IMG/VR virus record: IMGVR_UViG_3300048625_000031
Span: 1-24,362 of that record
Direction: 5' to 3' (one strand)
Length of the DNA stretch: 24,362 bases
Source of the DNA: a virus
Shown here: in pieces, positions 1-7,056 of the stretch
How positions within the stretch are numbered: the stretch's first letter is position 1
Layout of the letters: each line of letters begins with the position of its first letter
Translations under genes and position numbers: made by a program
The notes under the pieces: model-generated
Told to the model about the DNA's origin: nothing
What the model saw: the letters and a program-made list of their open reading frames with translations, nothing else
Databases searched by the model: none

Positions 1-650
1 TGGTTGAGGATGAATCTATCAGACCTGTGTTGGGCGTTGACGTTGCTCGTTTTGGTTCTGATGAGAACCGGATGTACATTAATCGTGGCGGTCGTGTGCG
101 TTTGTATAGCGATGGTTCAGATGATGGCGGGGCTTGGTCTAAAACTGATTTGATTACTACGGCTCGTAAGGTGCATGAGGCAGCGCAGCGTGTTGGTGCG
201 CGGTTGGTGAATGTTGACGTTAATGGTGTGGGTGGTGGTGTTGTTGATGCGCTGGTTACGTTGAATGAGTTTAGTGATGCTATTTATGATGTTGGTGCTA
301 TTGCTGGTTCTAATGCGTCGCCTGATAATTTGCGTTGGTTTAATGCGCGTGCTTGGCATTATGATACGTTGCGTCAGAAGATGTCTGATGGTTTGATTGA
401 TTTGGATTATGAGGATTCTGGTTTGCGTGAGGAGTTGGTTTCGCAGACTTATAAGTTTAGTGCTAAGGGTGCGGTGCAGATTACTTCTAAGGATGAGATG
501 AAGAAGTCTGGGTTGCGTTCTCCTGACTCGTTGGATGCAGCGATTTTGTCTGTGATTGATTTTGTTGAGCAGTCTGGGCCGGCTGTTGGTGAGGTTATTG
601 AGTATGAACCTGAGGTGGAACATTCTTTTTATTCGCAGAACTTTTGGTGA
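1..650 (+). CDS. Terminase large subunit, C-terminal nuclease part (5' truncated)
   Basis: The reading frame is open from base 3, so the gene begins upstream and only its C-terminal part (about 215 residues) is visible. This half of the packaging motor is an RNase H-fold nuclease that cuts concatemeric DNA as heads fill. The sequence shows LGVDVARFGSDENR, the first acidic metal-binding motif of the fold, then NVDVNGVGGGVVDAL (second acidic strand) and SLDAAILSVIDF, whose Asp fits the third metal ligand. The ATPase half with Walker motifs lies outside the window. The GTG at 27 is internal and not a real start. The coding strand is very rich in G and T. The portal follows after a 22-base gap holding a promoter-like box. 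Assignment is secure from the motifs and the position before the portal. Confidence 0.9.
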   Translation, partial: VEDESIRPVLGVDVARFGSDENRMYINRGGRVRLYSDGSDDGGAWSKTDLITTARKVHEAAQRVGARLVNVDVNGVGGGVVDALVTLNEFSDAIYDVGAIAGSNASPDNLRWFNARAWHYDTLRQKMSDGLIDLDYEDSGLREELVSQTYKFSAKGAVQITSKDEMKKSGLRSPDSLDAAILSVIDFVEQSGPAVGEVIEYEPEVEHSFYSQNFW

Positions 651-660
651 TTGAGTCTGC

Positions 661-666
661 TAAGAT
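661..666 (+). promoter_or_regulatory. Putative extended -10 box (TAAGAT) for a leaderless portal mRNA
   Basis: TAAGAT is preceded by TGC (TGN extended -10) and followed by exactly six bases before the portal ATG. No SD sequence precedes that ATG. The same geometry recurs at several genes in the window. No -35 box is recognisable. Confidence 0.45.
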
Positions 667-672
667 TGTTTT

Positions 673-2187
673 ATGTCTAAAATTCCTACAAATCTTTCTG
701 GTTCTCGTAAGAATCTTCCGGGTTATTCGCAGCTTTCTGAAAGGATTGCGGAGCTTTCTGTGGAGAATGAGAGACTGTCAGAGAATTATGCAGCGATTGC
801 TCGCGCTACTTTGGAGTTTGATGAGGTTGGTTGGTCGCCTGTTAATCAGTTGACTGTGAATCATGGTGTTACTTTGGAGCATGTTAAGCAGATTGCTTTC
901 AATGCTCGCATGCAGATGAACAATAATGCGGTGTTGAATCGTGGTGCCGCTCTTCGTGCGTCGTATGTTTTTGGTCGTGGGTTTAAAATGTCTTCGGGTA
1001 ATATGCCGTTGCAGCCTCGTTACCAGTCTATTATTGATGACTCGATTAATCAGCAGGTTCTTTTTTCTGAGGCTGCGTGTAAGAAGAATGAGAAGATTCT
1101 TTTCTCGACGGGTAACTTCTTTGCGCGTTGGGATATTAAGAATCGTCGTTGGGCGCGTATTCCTATTGAGCAGATTACTGGTTGGGCTGTTGACCGTGAT
1201 GACCCCGAGATTTTGAATTATGTTTTGCACGAATATAATCGTGTGCTTTCTGTCAATGCTGATGGTTCGCAAAAGACAGAACATGTGAAGGTTTGGTATC
1301 CTCTGGATTATACGAAGAATCCGATGCCGAAGATTAATACTATTCCTGTTGACCGTAACTTTGTTTTGGTTGACCACCGTGAGAATGATGACACTGGTTC
1401 TTTGTGGGGCATGCCTGACTGTCTTCCTGCTTTGCCGTGGGCTTGGGCTTACAGCGAGTATCTGAAGGATGGCTCAAAAATGTTGAAGGCTCTTTCGAGT
1501 ATTGCTTGGCAGGTTAAGTCTAAGACTAAGAATGGTCAGTCTAATTCTTCGGCTAAGTTGTTGAACAACCGTCAGGTTGCTGCTACTGCTGTTACTGGTT
1601 CGGATGTTGAACTGTCTGCGATGCCACGCAATAATGCTGTTGACTTAGATACTGGTCGCCCGCTTGCTGCGATGGCTGCAACTGCGATGGAAGTTAGCGT
1701 TGATGCTTTGTTGTCTGGTACTGGTACGACTGCTTCGGGTTCGCAGGTTTTGGACCAGTCAACTTTGAATGCTGCTTATGGTCGTCAGGGTAACTGGGAG
1801 GCTTTCTTTACTCGCGTGCTGCGTGTGATGGGTGTTCGTGACCCGAGCGTTAAGTTTAATAAGATTATTGTTGACCCCGGTTACCGTAATGTTCAGTCGC
1901 TTGGTCAGGCTTGGCAGACTGGTTTGTTTGACCCTGCTATTATTCAGGCTGCCTATGCTGAGGAACTTGGTATTGAAGAGCGTGGCATGATTCCTGATGG
2001 TGTTATGGTTCCCAATAATGAGGGTTCTGTTGCAGCTACTAAGGCCCCAGCTTCCGGCACGAAGCCGGGTGCGGATACTACTGGCATGACAAATGTTGCT
2101 ACATCACAAGGTAACTCGGGTGCTGGTGTTGGTGATTTGTCTAATGGTGATAATACTTTAAGGAACCAATCTAACATTCCGCAGTAA
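673..2187 (+). CDS. Portal protein
   Basis: Portal proteins form the dodecameric ring at one capsid vertex through which DNA enters and leaves and to which the terminase and connectors dock. The 504-residue length and the position directly after the terminase fit. The region LAAMAATAMEVSVDALL followed by a Gly/Thr/Ser loop and an aromatic/basic helix (about residues 335-385) resembles the stem and crown region of SPP1-type and actinophage portals. The C-terminus (about 445-504) is low-complexity, rich in Gly, Ser, Thr and Asn, and probably disordered. Start: the ATG at 673 gives MSKIPTNLSG and lies six bases after a TAAGAT box, with no SD, so leaderless initiation is likely. Codon use is strongly G/T-biased, like the terminase. 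Confidence 0.85.
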   Translation: MSKIPTNLSGSRKNLPGYSQLSERIAELSVENERLSENYAAIARATLEFDEVGWSPVNQLTVNHGVTLEHVKQIAFNARMQMNNNAVLNRGAALRASYVFGRGFKMSSGNMPLQPRYQSIIDDSINQQVLFSEAACKKNEKILFSTGNFFARWDIKNRRWARIPIEQITGWAVDRDDPEILNYVLHEYNRVLSVNADGSQKTEHVKVWYPLDYTKNPMPKINTIPVDRNFVLVDHRENDDTGSLWGMPDCLPALPWAWAYSEYLKDGSKMLKALSSIAWQVKSKTKNGQSNSSAKLLNNRQVAATAVTGSDVELSAMPRNNAVDLDTGRPLAAMAATAMEVSVDALLSGTGTTASGSQVLDQSTLNAAYGRQGNWEAFFTRVLRVMGVRDPSVKFNKIIVDPGYRNVQSLGQAWQTGLFDPAIIQAAYAEELGIEERGMIPDGVMVPNNEGSVAATKAPASGTKPGADTTGMTNVATSQGNSGAGVGDLSNGDNTLRNQSNIPQ

Positions 2188-2195
2188 ATGTAGTG

Positions 2196-2201
2196 TAGAA
2201 T
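2196..2201 (+). promoter_or_regulatory. Putative -10 box (TAGAAT) for a leaderless protease mRNA
   Basis: TAGAAT sits in the 20-base gap after the portal and is followed by six bases and then the ATG at 2208, which has no SD. The 12-mer TAGTGTAGAATA (2191-2202) recurs exactly at 7517-7528 in front of another gene. Confidence 0.5.
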
Positions 2202-2207
2202 ATTTAT

Positions 2208-3140
2208 ATGACTACGCTATTCACTGAGAGCGCTGTCGCCCCCGTTAAGGCTGGCGATAATTGGCGTGCTGTTTTGATTACGCCGGGTAAGGGTTCGTCA
2301 GGTATTTATACTGAGTCCATGCTTAAAGAGTATGGTGCTCAGGCTTTTCCTAAGGGAACTCACTCCTATGTTGACCACCCAGTTTCTGAGGGTGAGATTC
2401 GTTCACCTAAGAACCTGATGGGTGTTCTTGCTCAGGATGCATATTATGATGAAGCTGCTGGCGGTCTTGTCGCTGAGCTTCAGGTAATGCCTCACTGGAA
2501 AGATTTTGTGGAGGCTGTAGCCCCACACACTGGTTTGTCCATTTATGCAATGGGCGAGGGTAACCGCAACGATGATGGCGATGTTGTTGTCGAGTCGTTG
2601 GTTCCCAATATTCAGAATTCGGTTGACCTTGTATCTTACGCCGGTCGCCCCGGCTCGGGTCTTGCCGAGAAACTGTACGAGTCTGCGCTTGCTGCACAGA
2701 CTTCGGACAATGGTACTGTTGCTGAGACAGCCGCAGCTCCCATCCCTACTAACGAAGAAGGAATCCCTAACATGGATGAAATCATGGCAAAGCTTGAGGA
2801 GATGAACGCGGCTATTGATGCTAAGTTCGCTGCTATCGCTGAAACCCTGTCGCCCGTCGAGGAGCCTGAAGAGGTTGAAGAGGTTAGTGTTGAGGCTGTT
2901 GCCGAGGCTCTTATCGCTGCTAATCTTCCTGAGGTTTCACGTAAGGCCGTATTTGAGTCGCTTCGCAATGGTGCTGACTTGACTGCTGCTATCGAAGGCC
3001 AGAAGGCTTTTGTTGAGTCGGTTAAGTCGCACCTTAAGGAATCAGCTGTTGCTGCTCCTGCCGCTGAAGAGACTATCGTTGTCAACACCGTCGAGAAGGC
3101 TGCTAGCCTCCGCGACATTCTTAACGTGAAGGTTGGTTAA
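2208..3140 (+). CDS. Capsid maturation protease fused to scaffold
   Basis: The N-terminal part (about residues 1-165) looks like a herpesvirus-assemblin-type prohead protease. THSYVDHP (His52, Asp56, His57) and GLSIYAMG (Ser111) are the likely catalytic His and nucleophilic Ser, and NSVDLVSYAGRPGSGL near residue 155 matches the conserved end of that domain. The C-terminal half (about 185-310) is Ala/Glu-rich with predicted coiled coil and Pro/Glu stretches, as expected of scaffold that is digested when the head matures. Catalytic residues are inferred from motif spacing. An internal in-frame ATG at 2772 with its own SD may give free scaffold (see separate entry). The decoration-type gene starts five bases downstream. 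Confidence 0.8.
   Translation: MTTLFTESAVAPVKAGDNWRAVLITPGKGSSGIYTESMLKEYGAQAFPKGTHSYVDHPVSEGEIRSPKNLMGVLAQDAYYDEAAGGLVAELQVMPHWKDFVEAVAPHTGLSIYAMGEGNRNDDGDVVVESLVPNIQNSVDLVSYAGRPGSGLAEKLYESALAAQTSDNGTVAETAAAPIPTNEEGIPNMDEIMAKLEEMNAAIDAKFAAIAETLSPVEEPEEVEEVSVEAVAEALIAANLPEVSRKAVFESLRNGADLTAAIEGQKAFVESVKSHLKESAVAAPAAEETIVVNTVEKAASLRDILNVKVG
2757..3140 (+). other. Possible internal translation start for free scaffold
   Basis: Inside the protease-scaffold gene the SD-like AAGAAGGA ends at 2762, nine bases before an in-frame ATG at 2772 (residue Met189). Translation from it gives a 122-residue protein starting MDEIMAKLEE, which is just the scaffold part. This copies the lambda C/Nu3 arrangement. 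The parent gene's own start has no SD, so the internal site is the better ribosome binding site of the two. Inference only. Confidence 0.4.
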
Positions 3141-3145
3141 TTCCA

Positions 3146-3529
3146 ATGGCTATTAATGAAGTTTACAAAAAGGCCGATAGCCTCAGCTACGCTGTTAACA
3201 GCGCTGTTGTTGCTGGCAACTTTGTTGTTCTCGGTGGCGTAAACGCTTCCACTTCGCCCACCGGTATTGTCGGTGTTGCAGAGGTAAGCGCAAAGCTCGG
3301 AGACGACACAAACTACTACGCAACACTGCGTCACGAAGGTGTGTTCACTGGTACTACCACTGACACTTCTGCTATCACAGTTGGTGCTCCCCTGTACCTT
3401 GCTTCGGCTGCTACCTACGGTACGGCTCTTACTGCTACAAGCACAAGCAACAAGTTTGTTGGCTACGCTTACACGGCTAAGGGTTCGACTACCGGCACGC
3501 AGACCATCGCAGTCCGAATCAACAACTAA
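3146..3529 (+). CDS. Capsid decoration/cement protein, DUF2190-like
   Basis: This 127-residue protein is rich in Ala, Thr, Val and Gly, with an alternating hydrophobic beta pattern. Segments such as AVVAGNFVVLGG, then EGVFTGTTT, AITVGAPLYLAS and a final TQTIAVRINN follow the layout of small DUF2190-like cement proteins, which trimerise on the outside of HK97-fold capsids. Position between the protease-scaffold and the major capsid gene agrees. No SD is visible and the start is five bases after the preceding stop, so reinitiation is likely. Unlike the terminase and portal, it prefers C-ending codons such as AAC, TAC and ACC, as the capsid gene does, suggesting high expression. The family call rests on pattern and context. 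Confidence 0.65.
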   Translation: MAINEVYKKADSLSYAVNSAVVAGNFVVLGGVNASTSPTGIVGVAEVSAKLGDDTNYYATLRHEGVFTGTTTDTSAITVGAPLYLASAATYGTALTATSTSNKFVGYAYTAKGSTTGTQTIAVRINN

Positions 3530-3540
3530 GGATATTAATA

Positions 3541-4695
3541 ATGTCTAACAAGATTAATCTCGTAGAAAATGCGATTGCTCGCATTGAAGAGAACACCACG
3601 AAGCGTCAGATGGAAGCTGCAAAGCTTTACTTCGCCGCTAAAGAGGGCGACGTTCGCGCTCGCGTAACTCTTCAGGAAGGTATCTCCACTTCGGATGTTC
3701 CTACTCTTCTTCAGCCTGCAATCAATGTTGAGTTCCTTTCCAAGTATGCTGTTCAGCCTACTGTCTGGAACCAGATTGCTCAGGAGAAGCAGCTTGAGTT
3801 CAACACTGAGTACAAGTTCGGTAACTTCGTTATCGATGCTTCGTCACTTGGTAACGTAAACGGAAGCACTCACACTGCTGGTGGACTCCCCGTAGTTCCC
3901 GAGTACGCTGAGTACCCTGCTGTCAAGTTCACTACTTCTTCTTCGAGCGTTACACTGCGCGACAAGAAGGGTATCCGCGCACGTCTGTCGTGGGAAGCTC
4001 TCCGCAAGTCGGGTAACTTCGACCTCATCAACGAGTTCACTACCTACTTCGCTGTTGCTGCTGCTCGTGAAGAGGACTTCGTTCTTGCTAAGCAGTTCGT
4101 TACCGCTGGTGGAGCTGCTGCTTCCGCTTGGTCAGGTAAGGGCGTTTCGGGTAACCCGACTCTTGCTGGCGATGTTAATGCTGCTCTTGAGGCTCTCGGT
4201 GCTGCTAAGACTGCTTCGCGTAACTTCAAGGTTGACGGTAACCCGATTGCCGTAAACCAGTGGAAGCTCGTTCACGGTGTTGCACTTACCCCGACTGTTG
4301 ACAAGCTGTTCAACCTGACCGGTGTTAGCCACCGTCAGACCACAACAGATGGCACGCTTGACTTCGCTGTCAACCCCGGTGTTTACACTGGTGGAATTGC
4401 TCCTGTTGAGTTCCCTGCACTCGATGGTGTTTCTGCTGGAGCAACGGATGACTTCTGGTTCCTCGTTCCCGTTAACCCCGTTCGCCCGAACTTCCACGAG
4501 TTCTTCCTCACTGGTGAGCGTGCTCCGCTCATCACCATCAAGGACAGCGGTCACATGTCGCTGGCTGGTGGAGAGGTTCCTGTTCGTGAAGGTTCGTTCG
4601 ATGAGGATGACATTCAGACTCGTGTTCGCCACCTCGTTGAGGCTGGAACTATGAACTCTGATGGCTTCGTCTACTCGACTGGTGCTGGCGTTTAA
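3541..4695 (+). CDS. Major capsid protein, HK97 fold
   Basis: At 384 residues, directly after the protease-scaffold and decoration genes, this is the major head subunit. The N-terminal 45 residues are charged and helical (MSNKINLVENAIARIEEN), consistent with a delta-like arm. The remainder fits HK97-type proteins: an N-arm/E-loop region with GNFVIDASSLGNV, a spine helix near SWEALRKSGNFDLINEFTTY, and a C-terminal P-domain with RAPLITIKDSGHMSL. The start has a good SD (AAGGA at 3528-3532, eight bases from ATG). Codon use is strongly shifted to C-ending codons (TTC, AAC, CTC, GTC), a sign of selection for high translation. A terminator 18 bases downstream closes the unit. Confidence 0.88.
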   Translation: MSNKINLVENAIARIEENTTKRQMEAAKLYFAAKEGDVRARVTLQEGISTSDVPTLLQPAINVEFLSKYAVQPTVWNQIAQEKQLEFNTEYKFGNFVIDASSLGNVNGSTHTAGGLPVVPEYAEYPAVKFTTSSSSVTLRDKKGIRARLSWEALRKSGNFDLINEFTTYFAVAAAREEDFVLAKQFVTAGGAAASAWSGKGVSGNPTLAGDVNAALEALGAAKTASRNFKVDGNPIAVNQWKLVHGVALTPTVDKLFNLTGVSHRQTTTDGTLDFAVNPGVYTGGIAPVEFPALDGVSAGATDDFWFLVPVNPVRPNFHEFFLTGERAPLITIKDSGHMSLAGGEVPVREGSFDEDDIQTRVRHLVEAGTMNSDGFVYSTGAGV

Positions 4696-4712
4696 TTACT
4701 CCATTAAGATTT

Positions 4713-4743
4713 GCCCCTCGCTTCGGCGGGGGGCTTTTCTTTT
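4713..4743 (+). terminator. Rho-independent terminator after the major capsid gene
   Basis: GCCCCTCGC (4713-4721), a TTCG tetraloop and GCGGGGGGC (4726-4734) form a 9-bp stem with one G-U pair. A T-rich tract (TTTTCTTTTAT) follows. It separates the capsid gene from the next gene, whose promoter-like box begins at 4748. Confidence 0.9.
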
Positions 4744-4747
4744 ATGT

Positions 4748-4753
4748 TAGGAT
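4748..4753 (+). promoter_or_regulatory. Putative extended -10 box (TAGGAT), leaderless
   Basis: TGT-TAGGAT lies just after the terminator and is followed by six bases (AGAATT) and then the ATG at 4760. No SD is present. The six bases AGAATT are also found after the -10 box at 5275. Confidence 0.55.
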
Positions 4754-4759
4754 AGAATT

Positions 4760-5266
4760 ATGGAAAATGACTACGCTATGCTTAATGACCGTCAGCGCAA
4801 ACAGGCTGAACAATATGCTGAACTTGCTGTAGAGTATGGCATGTTTGACCAAACAACTTTTGCTAATGGCGCTCACTACGCTCCCGCGAAATTTAACCCT
4901 TTTGTAAAAGAGGGGATGGCCTGCAAAAATTGCGTATTTTTTGATGAGTCAAATAATCAGTGTCAAGTTGTTGCTGGTCCTATTGAGCCTGATGCTGTTT
5001 GTAAGCTGTGGGTTATTCCAGAGAATCTTCTTGCAGGTTACAAAGCTGAAGCTGCCCCAGCTATTGAGGCCGCTATCAATGTTAAAGAGTTCTATATTCG
5101 TAAGGATGCACCCGGTTGTAAGGGTGGCTGGGCTACGGTTGATGGTAAGGGTGATGTTGTAACCTGCCATGAAACTAAAGACCAAGCTGTTAAGCATATG
5201 GTTGCTGCATCTATTGGTGCTGGTGAGCAGCCCGGTGGTGAGTGGTCACCTAAAAAGAAGGCATAG
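4760..5266 (+). CDS. Cysteine-motif head-region protein, possible Fe-S or zinc binder
   Basis: This 168-residue protein has two recognisable parts. The first has four cysteines (C55, C58, C68, C81) in the pattern CxxCxFF-x7-C-x12-C followed by LWVIPE, similar to high-potential-iron-sulfur-like segments that I recall beside phage head genes. The cysteines could bind Fe-S or zinc. The second (about 109-160) contains PGCKGGWATVDGKGDVVTCH and TKDQAVKHMVAA, a short phage-associated module of the form GGWxVV-x(n)-GxVVxCHxTxxxA, with C120 and C136. The C-terminus is Lys-rich. It stands alone between a terminator and an intergenic control region, with its own promoter-like box. Its exact role is unknown: it may be a virion component or an assembly factor. 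The metal-binding call is inference. Confidence 0.6.
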   Translation: MENDYAMLNDRQRKQAEQYAELAVEYGMFDQTTFANGAHYAPAKFNPFVKEGMACKNCVFFDESNNQCQVVAGPIEPDAVCKLWVIPENLLAGYKAEAAPAIEAAINVKEFYIRKDAPGCKGGWATVDGKGDVVTCHETKDQAVKHMVAASIGAGEQPGGEWSPKKKA

Positions 5267-5274
5267 TTTTACTG

Positions 5275-5280
5275 TAAGAT
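5275..5280 (+). promoter_or_regulatory. Putative -10 box (TAAGAT) inside the intergenic region
   Basis: TAAGAT followed by AGAATT matches the spacing of the window's other promoter-like boxes and predicts a start at G5287. No obvious long gene starts there. It could drive a short RNA or read through to 5374. Confidence 0.4.
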
Positions 5281-5286
5281 AGAATT

Positions 5287-5352
5287 GCATGGTTCCTCCT
5301 CCAATCCAGCCATGCTTGGCCCCCCGTTGTAGCTTATGCTCCGGGGGGCTTC
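5287..5352 (+). ncRNA. Candidate small RNA with CCTCCTCC loop
   Basis: The predicted transcript starts at the first base of an inverted repeat, GCATGG (5287-5292) with CCATGC (5310-5315). Its 17-base loop contains CCTCCTCC (5295-5302), an anti-SD-like sequence. A second, stronger hairpin (5319-5349) follows and could end the RNA. Loop bases 5297-5305 are perfectly complementary to the SD region at 9171-9179, and 5295-5303 to that at 23255-23263. The alternative is a 26-codon ORF (5289-5369) or plain intergenic spacer. No RNA family is recognised, so confidence is limited. Confidence 0.35.
5319..5349 (+). terminator. GC-rich hairpin, probable terminator
   Basis: GCCCCCCG (5319-5326) pairs perfectly with CGGGGGGC (5342-5349) across a 15-base loop in which AGC and GCT (5331-5333, 5338-5340) could also pair. 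The downstream tract is only TTCCCTAT, so intrinsic termination may be partial. Confidence 0.6.
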
Positions 5353-5361
5353 CCTATGAGG

Positions 5362-5367
5362 TAGAAT
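5362..5367 (+). promoter_or_regulatory. Putative -10 box (TAGAAT) for a leaderless connector mRNA
   Basis: TAGAAT is followed by six bases (AGAGTT) and the ATG at 5374, with no SD. The shared form TAGAATAGA also occurs at 7522. Confidence 0.5.
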
Positions 5368-5373
5368 AGAGTT

Positions 5374-5769
5374 ATGGCAAATACAGGCGTAGCACCCGTA
5401 GACTTGGGTTCAAACATTGGTCGTGTTCGTGTACTACTCGGAGACACTGACCCAACAAATATTGTTAACACTACTGGCGAATATCTTTTCTTCAGCGATG
5501 CTGAAATTGAATCCATTCTTACCATGTATGGTGATAACCCTAAACTGGCTGCTGCACGCGCTCTTGAGACTATTGCGGGGTCGCAAGCGCTTCTGCTGAA
5601 GTCGTGGTCATCTGATGACTTGACAGTTAATGGTGACCGTATCGCTAAGGAGTTACGTGAGACTGCTAAGCAGTTGCGCACTGAGGCTGCCAATTGGGAG
5701 TCTAGTGATTTCTATTCACTGATTCAAACCATTGATGCTGATGACCCTACGGTGACGTGGTGGAATTAG
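5374..5769 (+). CDS. Head-tail connector (adaptor) protein
   Basis: This 131-residue protein has the usual pattern of portal-proximal adaptors (HK97 gp6 / SPP1 gp15 type). An N-terminal segment RVRVLLGDTDP is followed by FFSDAEIESILTMYGDNPKLAAARAL, the D-E-I-x-x-hL motif plus Ala-rich helix. Then come ASP/Lys-containing SSDDLTVNGDRIAKEL and a helix KQLRTEAANW. These proteins ring the lower face of the portal and receive the stopper. It opens the neck gene block, and the next gene starts one base after its stop codon (TAG T ATG), so translation is probably coupled. The start lies six bases after a TAGAAT box, consistent with leaderless initiation. Confidence 0.75.
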   Translation: MANTGVAPVDLGSNIGRVRVLLGDTDPTNIVNTTGEYLFFSDAEIESILTMYGDNPKLAAARALETIAGSQALLLKSWSSDDLTVNGDRIAKELRETAKQLRTEAANWESSDFYSLIQTIDADDPTVTWWN

Positions 5770-5770
5770 T

Positions 5771-6514
5771 ATGGGAACTTTTAATAATAAGCCTATAGAC
5801 TTCAGCGCTATCAAAGTTCAGATGGCTTCTACTATGCGTTCATGGATGAATGGAAGCATTCAAATCGTTGACCCTAATAGTGCTGGTGGTACTTGGAATG
5901 AATGGACTAATACTGAAACTGGTGGGGAACCTACAGTTTTGTGGTCTGGTCCTGCGCGCATCCAGCATTTGAAAAATGATTCATCAGTGAGTATTGGATA
6001 TTCAGATACTAGTATTCGCGGTATTCGTATTCAAGTTCCGCTAGATGTTGAGGCCGGTTTTGTCAGGGCTGGTTTGCAAGTTATTGTTACTGATGGTGGT
6101 AATGATTATGAATTAGAGCAGTTGCAGTTTGTTATCACATCTGCCATTAATTCAAGCTATGCTTGGGGCCGTACTATTGAGGCTACTGTTGATGTTAAAT
6201 CAATTGCTAATTCTACATGGTCGGGTATTGCTGGTTCTGTAGTATCTGGAGCGATAGCTATTTCTGGGGCTACTGTGCGTACGTTCCACCATGAAGATAA
6301 CCTTTGGATAATGGATTATGAAACGACGACGGACTCCCTCGGAAATTATGAACTTCCTGCGGATGCAGGTATACCCATCACTGTTGTTGCTTCTGCTTCC
6401 AGCTACGTTACTGATTATTACGATGGTGCTAATGGTTTCGATTTCGCAACGACTGTAACTCCTGAGAATCATGTAGAGATGCAGGGAATCAATTTTGATT
6501 TGGTTGCTATCTAA
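5771..6514 (+). CDS. Head-tail stopper-like protein with C-terminal Ig-like domain
   Basis: Residues 1 to about 150 are consistent with a stopper of the neck: an N-terminal helix with M-R-S-W-M-N, a middle PTVLWSGPARIQHL, then RIQVPLDVEAGFVRAGLQVIVTDGG and a beta-rich end. Proteins of this type, annotated as DUF6093 in some actinophages as I recall, hold DNA in the filled head. Residues 155-247 form a separate domain: GSVVSGAIAISGATVRTF, TTTDSLGNYELPADAG and ASSYVTDYYDG match the carboxypeptidase-regulatory-like/SdrB-type Ig fold seen on virion surfaces. It overlaps the next gene by one base (TAATG). The stopper role rests on gene order; the extra domain is clearer. Confidence 0.65.
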   Translation: MGTFNNKPIDFSAIKVQMASTMRSWMNGSIQIVDPNSAGGTWNEWTNTETGGEPTVLWSGPARIQHLKNDSSVSIGYSDTSIRGIRIQVPLDVEAGFVRAGLQVIVTDGGNDYELEQLQFVITSAINSSYAWGRTIEATVDVKSIANSTWSGIAGSVVSGAIAISGATVRTFHHEDNLWIMDYETTTDSLGNYELPADAGIPITVVASASSYVTDYYDGANGFDFATTVTPENHVEMQGINFDLVAI

Positions 6515-7056
6515 TGGCATATCAAAGTGGAGATAGACGTTCAAGTGTATATGTTGTAGCAACTCAACTATATAGGAGAATGGAAAGTATTGAAGATGTT
6601 TTAACAAATGTTGAGTTCAGAAATGGAATTGAACATCTTGGAATTATTGGTGAGAAAACCGCCAAGAATAAAGTTATTTCTAGCGGAACAGCATATTCAA
6701 ATATACGACAAAGGTATGGTCTTGGCGGTAAGGGGCGTGTTGTCACTGGCAGAATGTTGAATGCTATTTCATATGTTATTGAAAAGGGAACTAAACAGCT
6801 TCGTGTTCGTGTAGGTTTTATTAAAGAAAATCTTGATTACTTTCGCTTACAAGAGGGTGGCTTCTGGAACGTTTGGAAACTTCAATCTTTTGGTCGTGGA
6901 ACACATGGACCAAATGCTAATAGGGGGTTTACTTTCGTAAGGACAGAGGGAAGAAAAACTCAGGGTATGTTTGCTTTGCGTGATGCTAGAGAAAAAATGT
7001 TGGATGAGAGTAAAGTTTTTTCTGCAAAGTTGAGAGAAAGAATTAGGAAAATTTAA
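6514..7056 (+). CDS. Neck / tail completion protein, HK97 gp10-like
   Basis: Gene order (connector, stopper, this, terminator) and size (180 residues) fit the HK97-gp10-like minor tail/neck protein. The sequence is basic and mixed alpha/beta with TGRMLNAISYVIEKGTKQL and VGFIKENLDYFRLQEGG. The latter resembles the tail of gp10-like proteins, where a beta hairpin is followed by a Y-x-x-x-x-E-G-G motif. Base use is odd: AGA, AGG, ATA and CTA codons are frequent here and rare in the head genes, and A/T content is higher. It overlaps both neighbours by one base as TAATG, so translation is coupled. Assignment is from order and the E-G-G region; no catalytic motif applies. Confidence 0.6.
   Translation: MAYQSGDRRSSVYVVATQLYRRMESIEDVLTNVEFRNGIEHLGIIGEKTAKNKVISSGTAYSNIRQRYGLGGKGRVVTGRMLNAISYVIEKGTKQLRVRVGFIKENLDYFRLQEGGFWNVWKLQSFGRGTHGPNANRGFTFVRTEGRKTQGMFALRDAREKMLDESKVFSAKLRERIRKI

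Noticed and set aside
117-623. Minus-strand open frames opposite the terminase, portal, tape measure and fibre genes
   Set aside because: They are antisense shadows with low-complexity composition and lie opposite well-supported genes.
4705-4710. TAAGAT just before the capsid terminator as a promoter
   Set aside because: The start would fall inside the terminator stem and serve no gene; probably chance.
5289-5369. 26-codon ORF beginning MVPPPIQPC
   Set aside because: It runs through the GC hairpin and the next promoter-like box and has no SD; its ATG is three bases from one box and eight from another, off the usual spacing. Not fully excluded.
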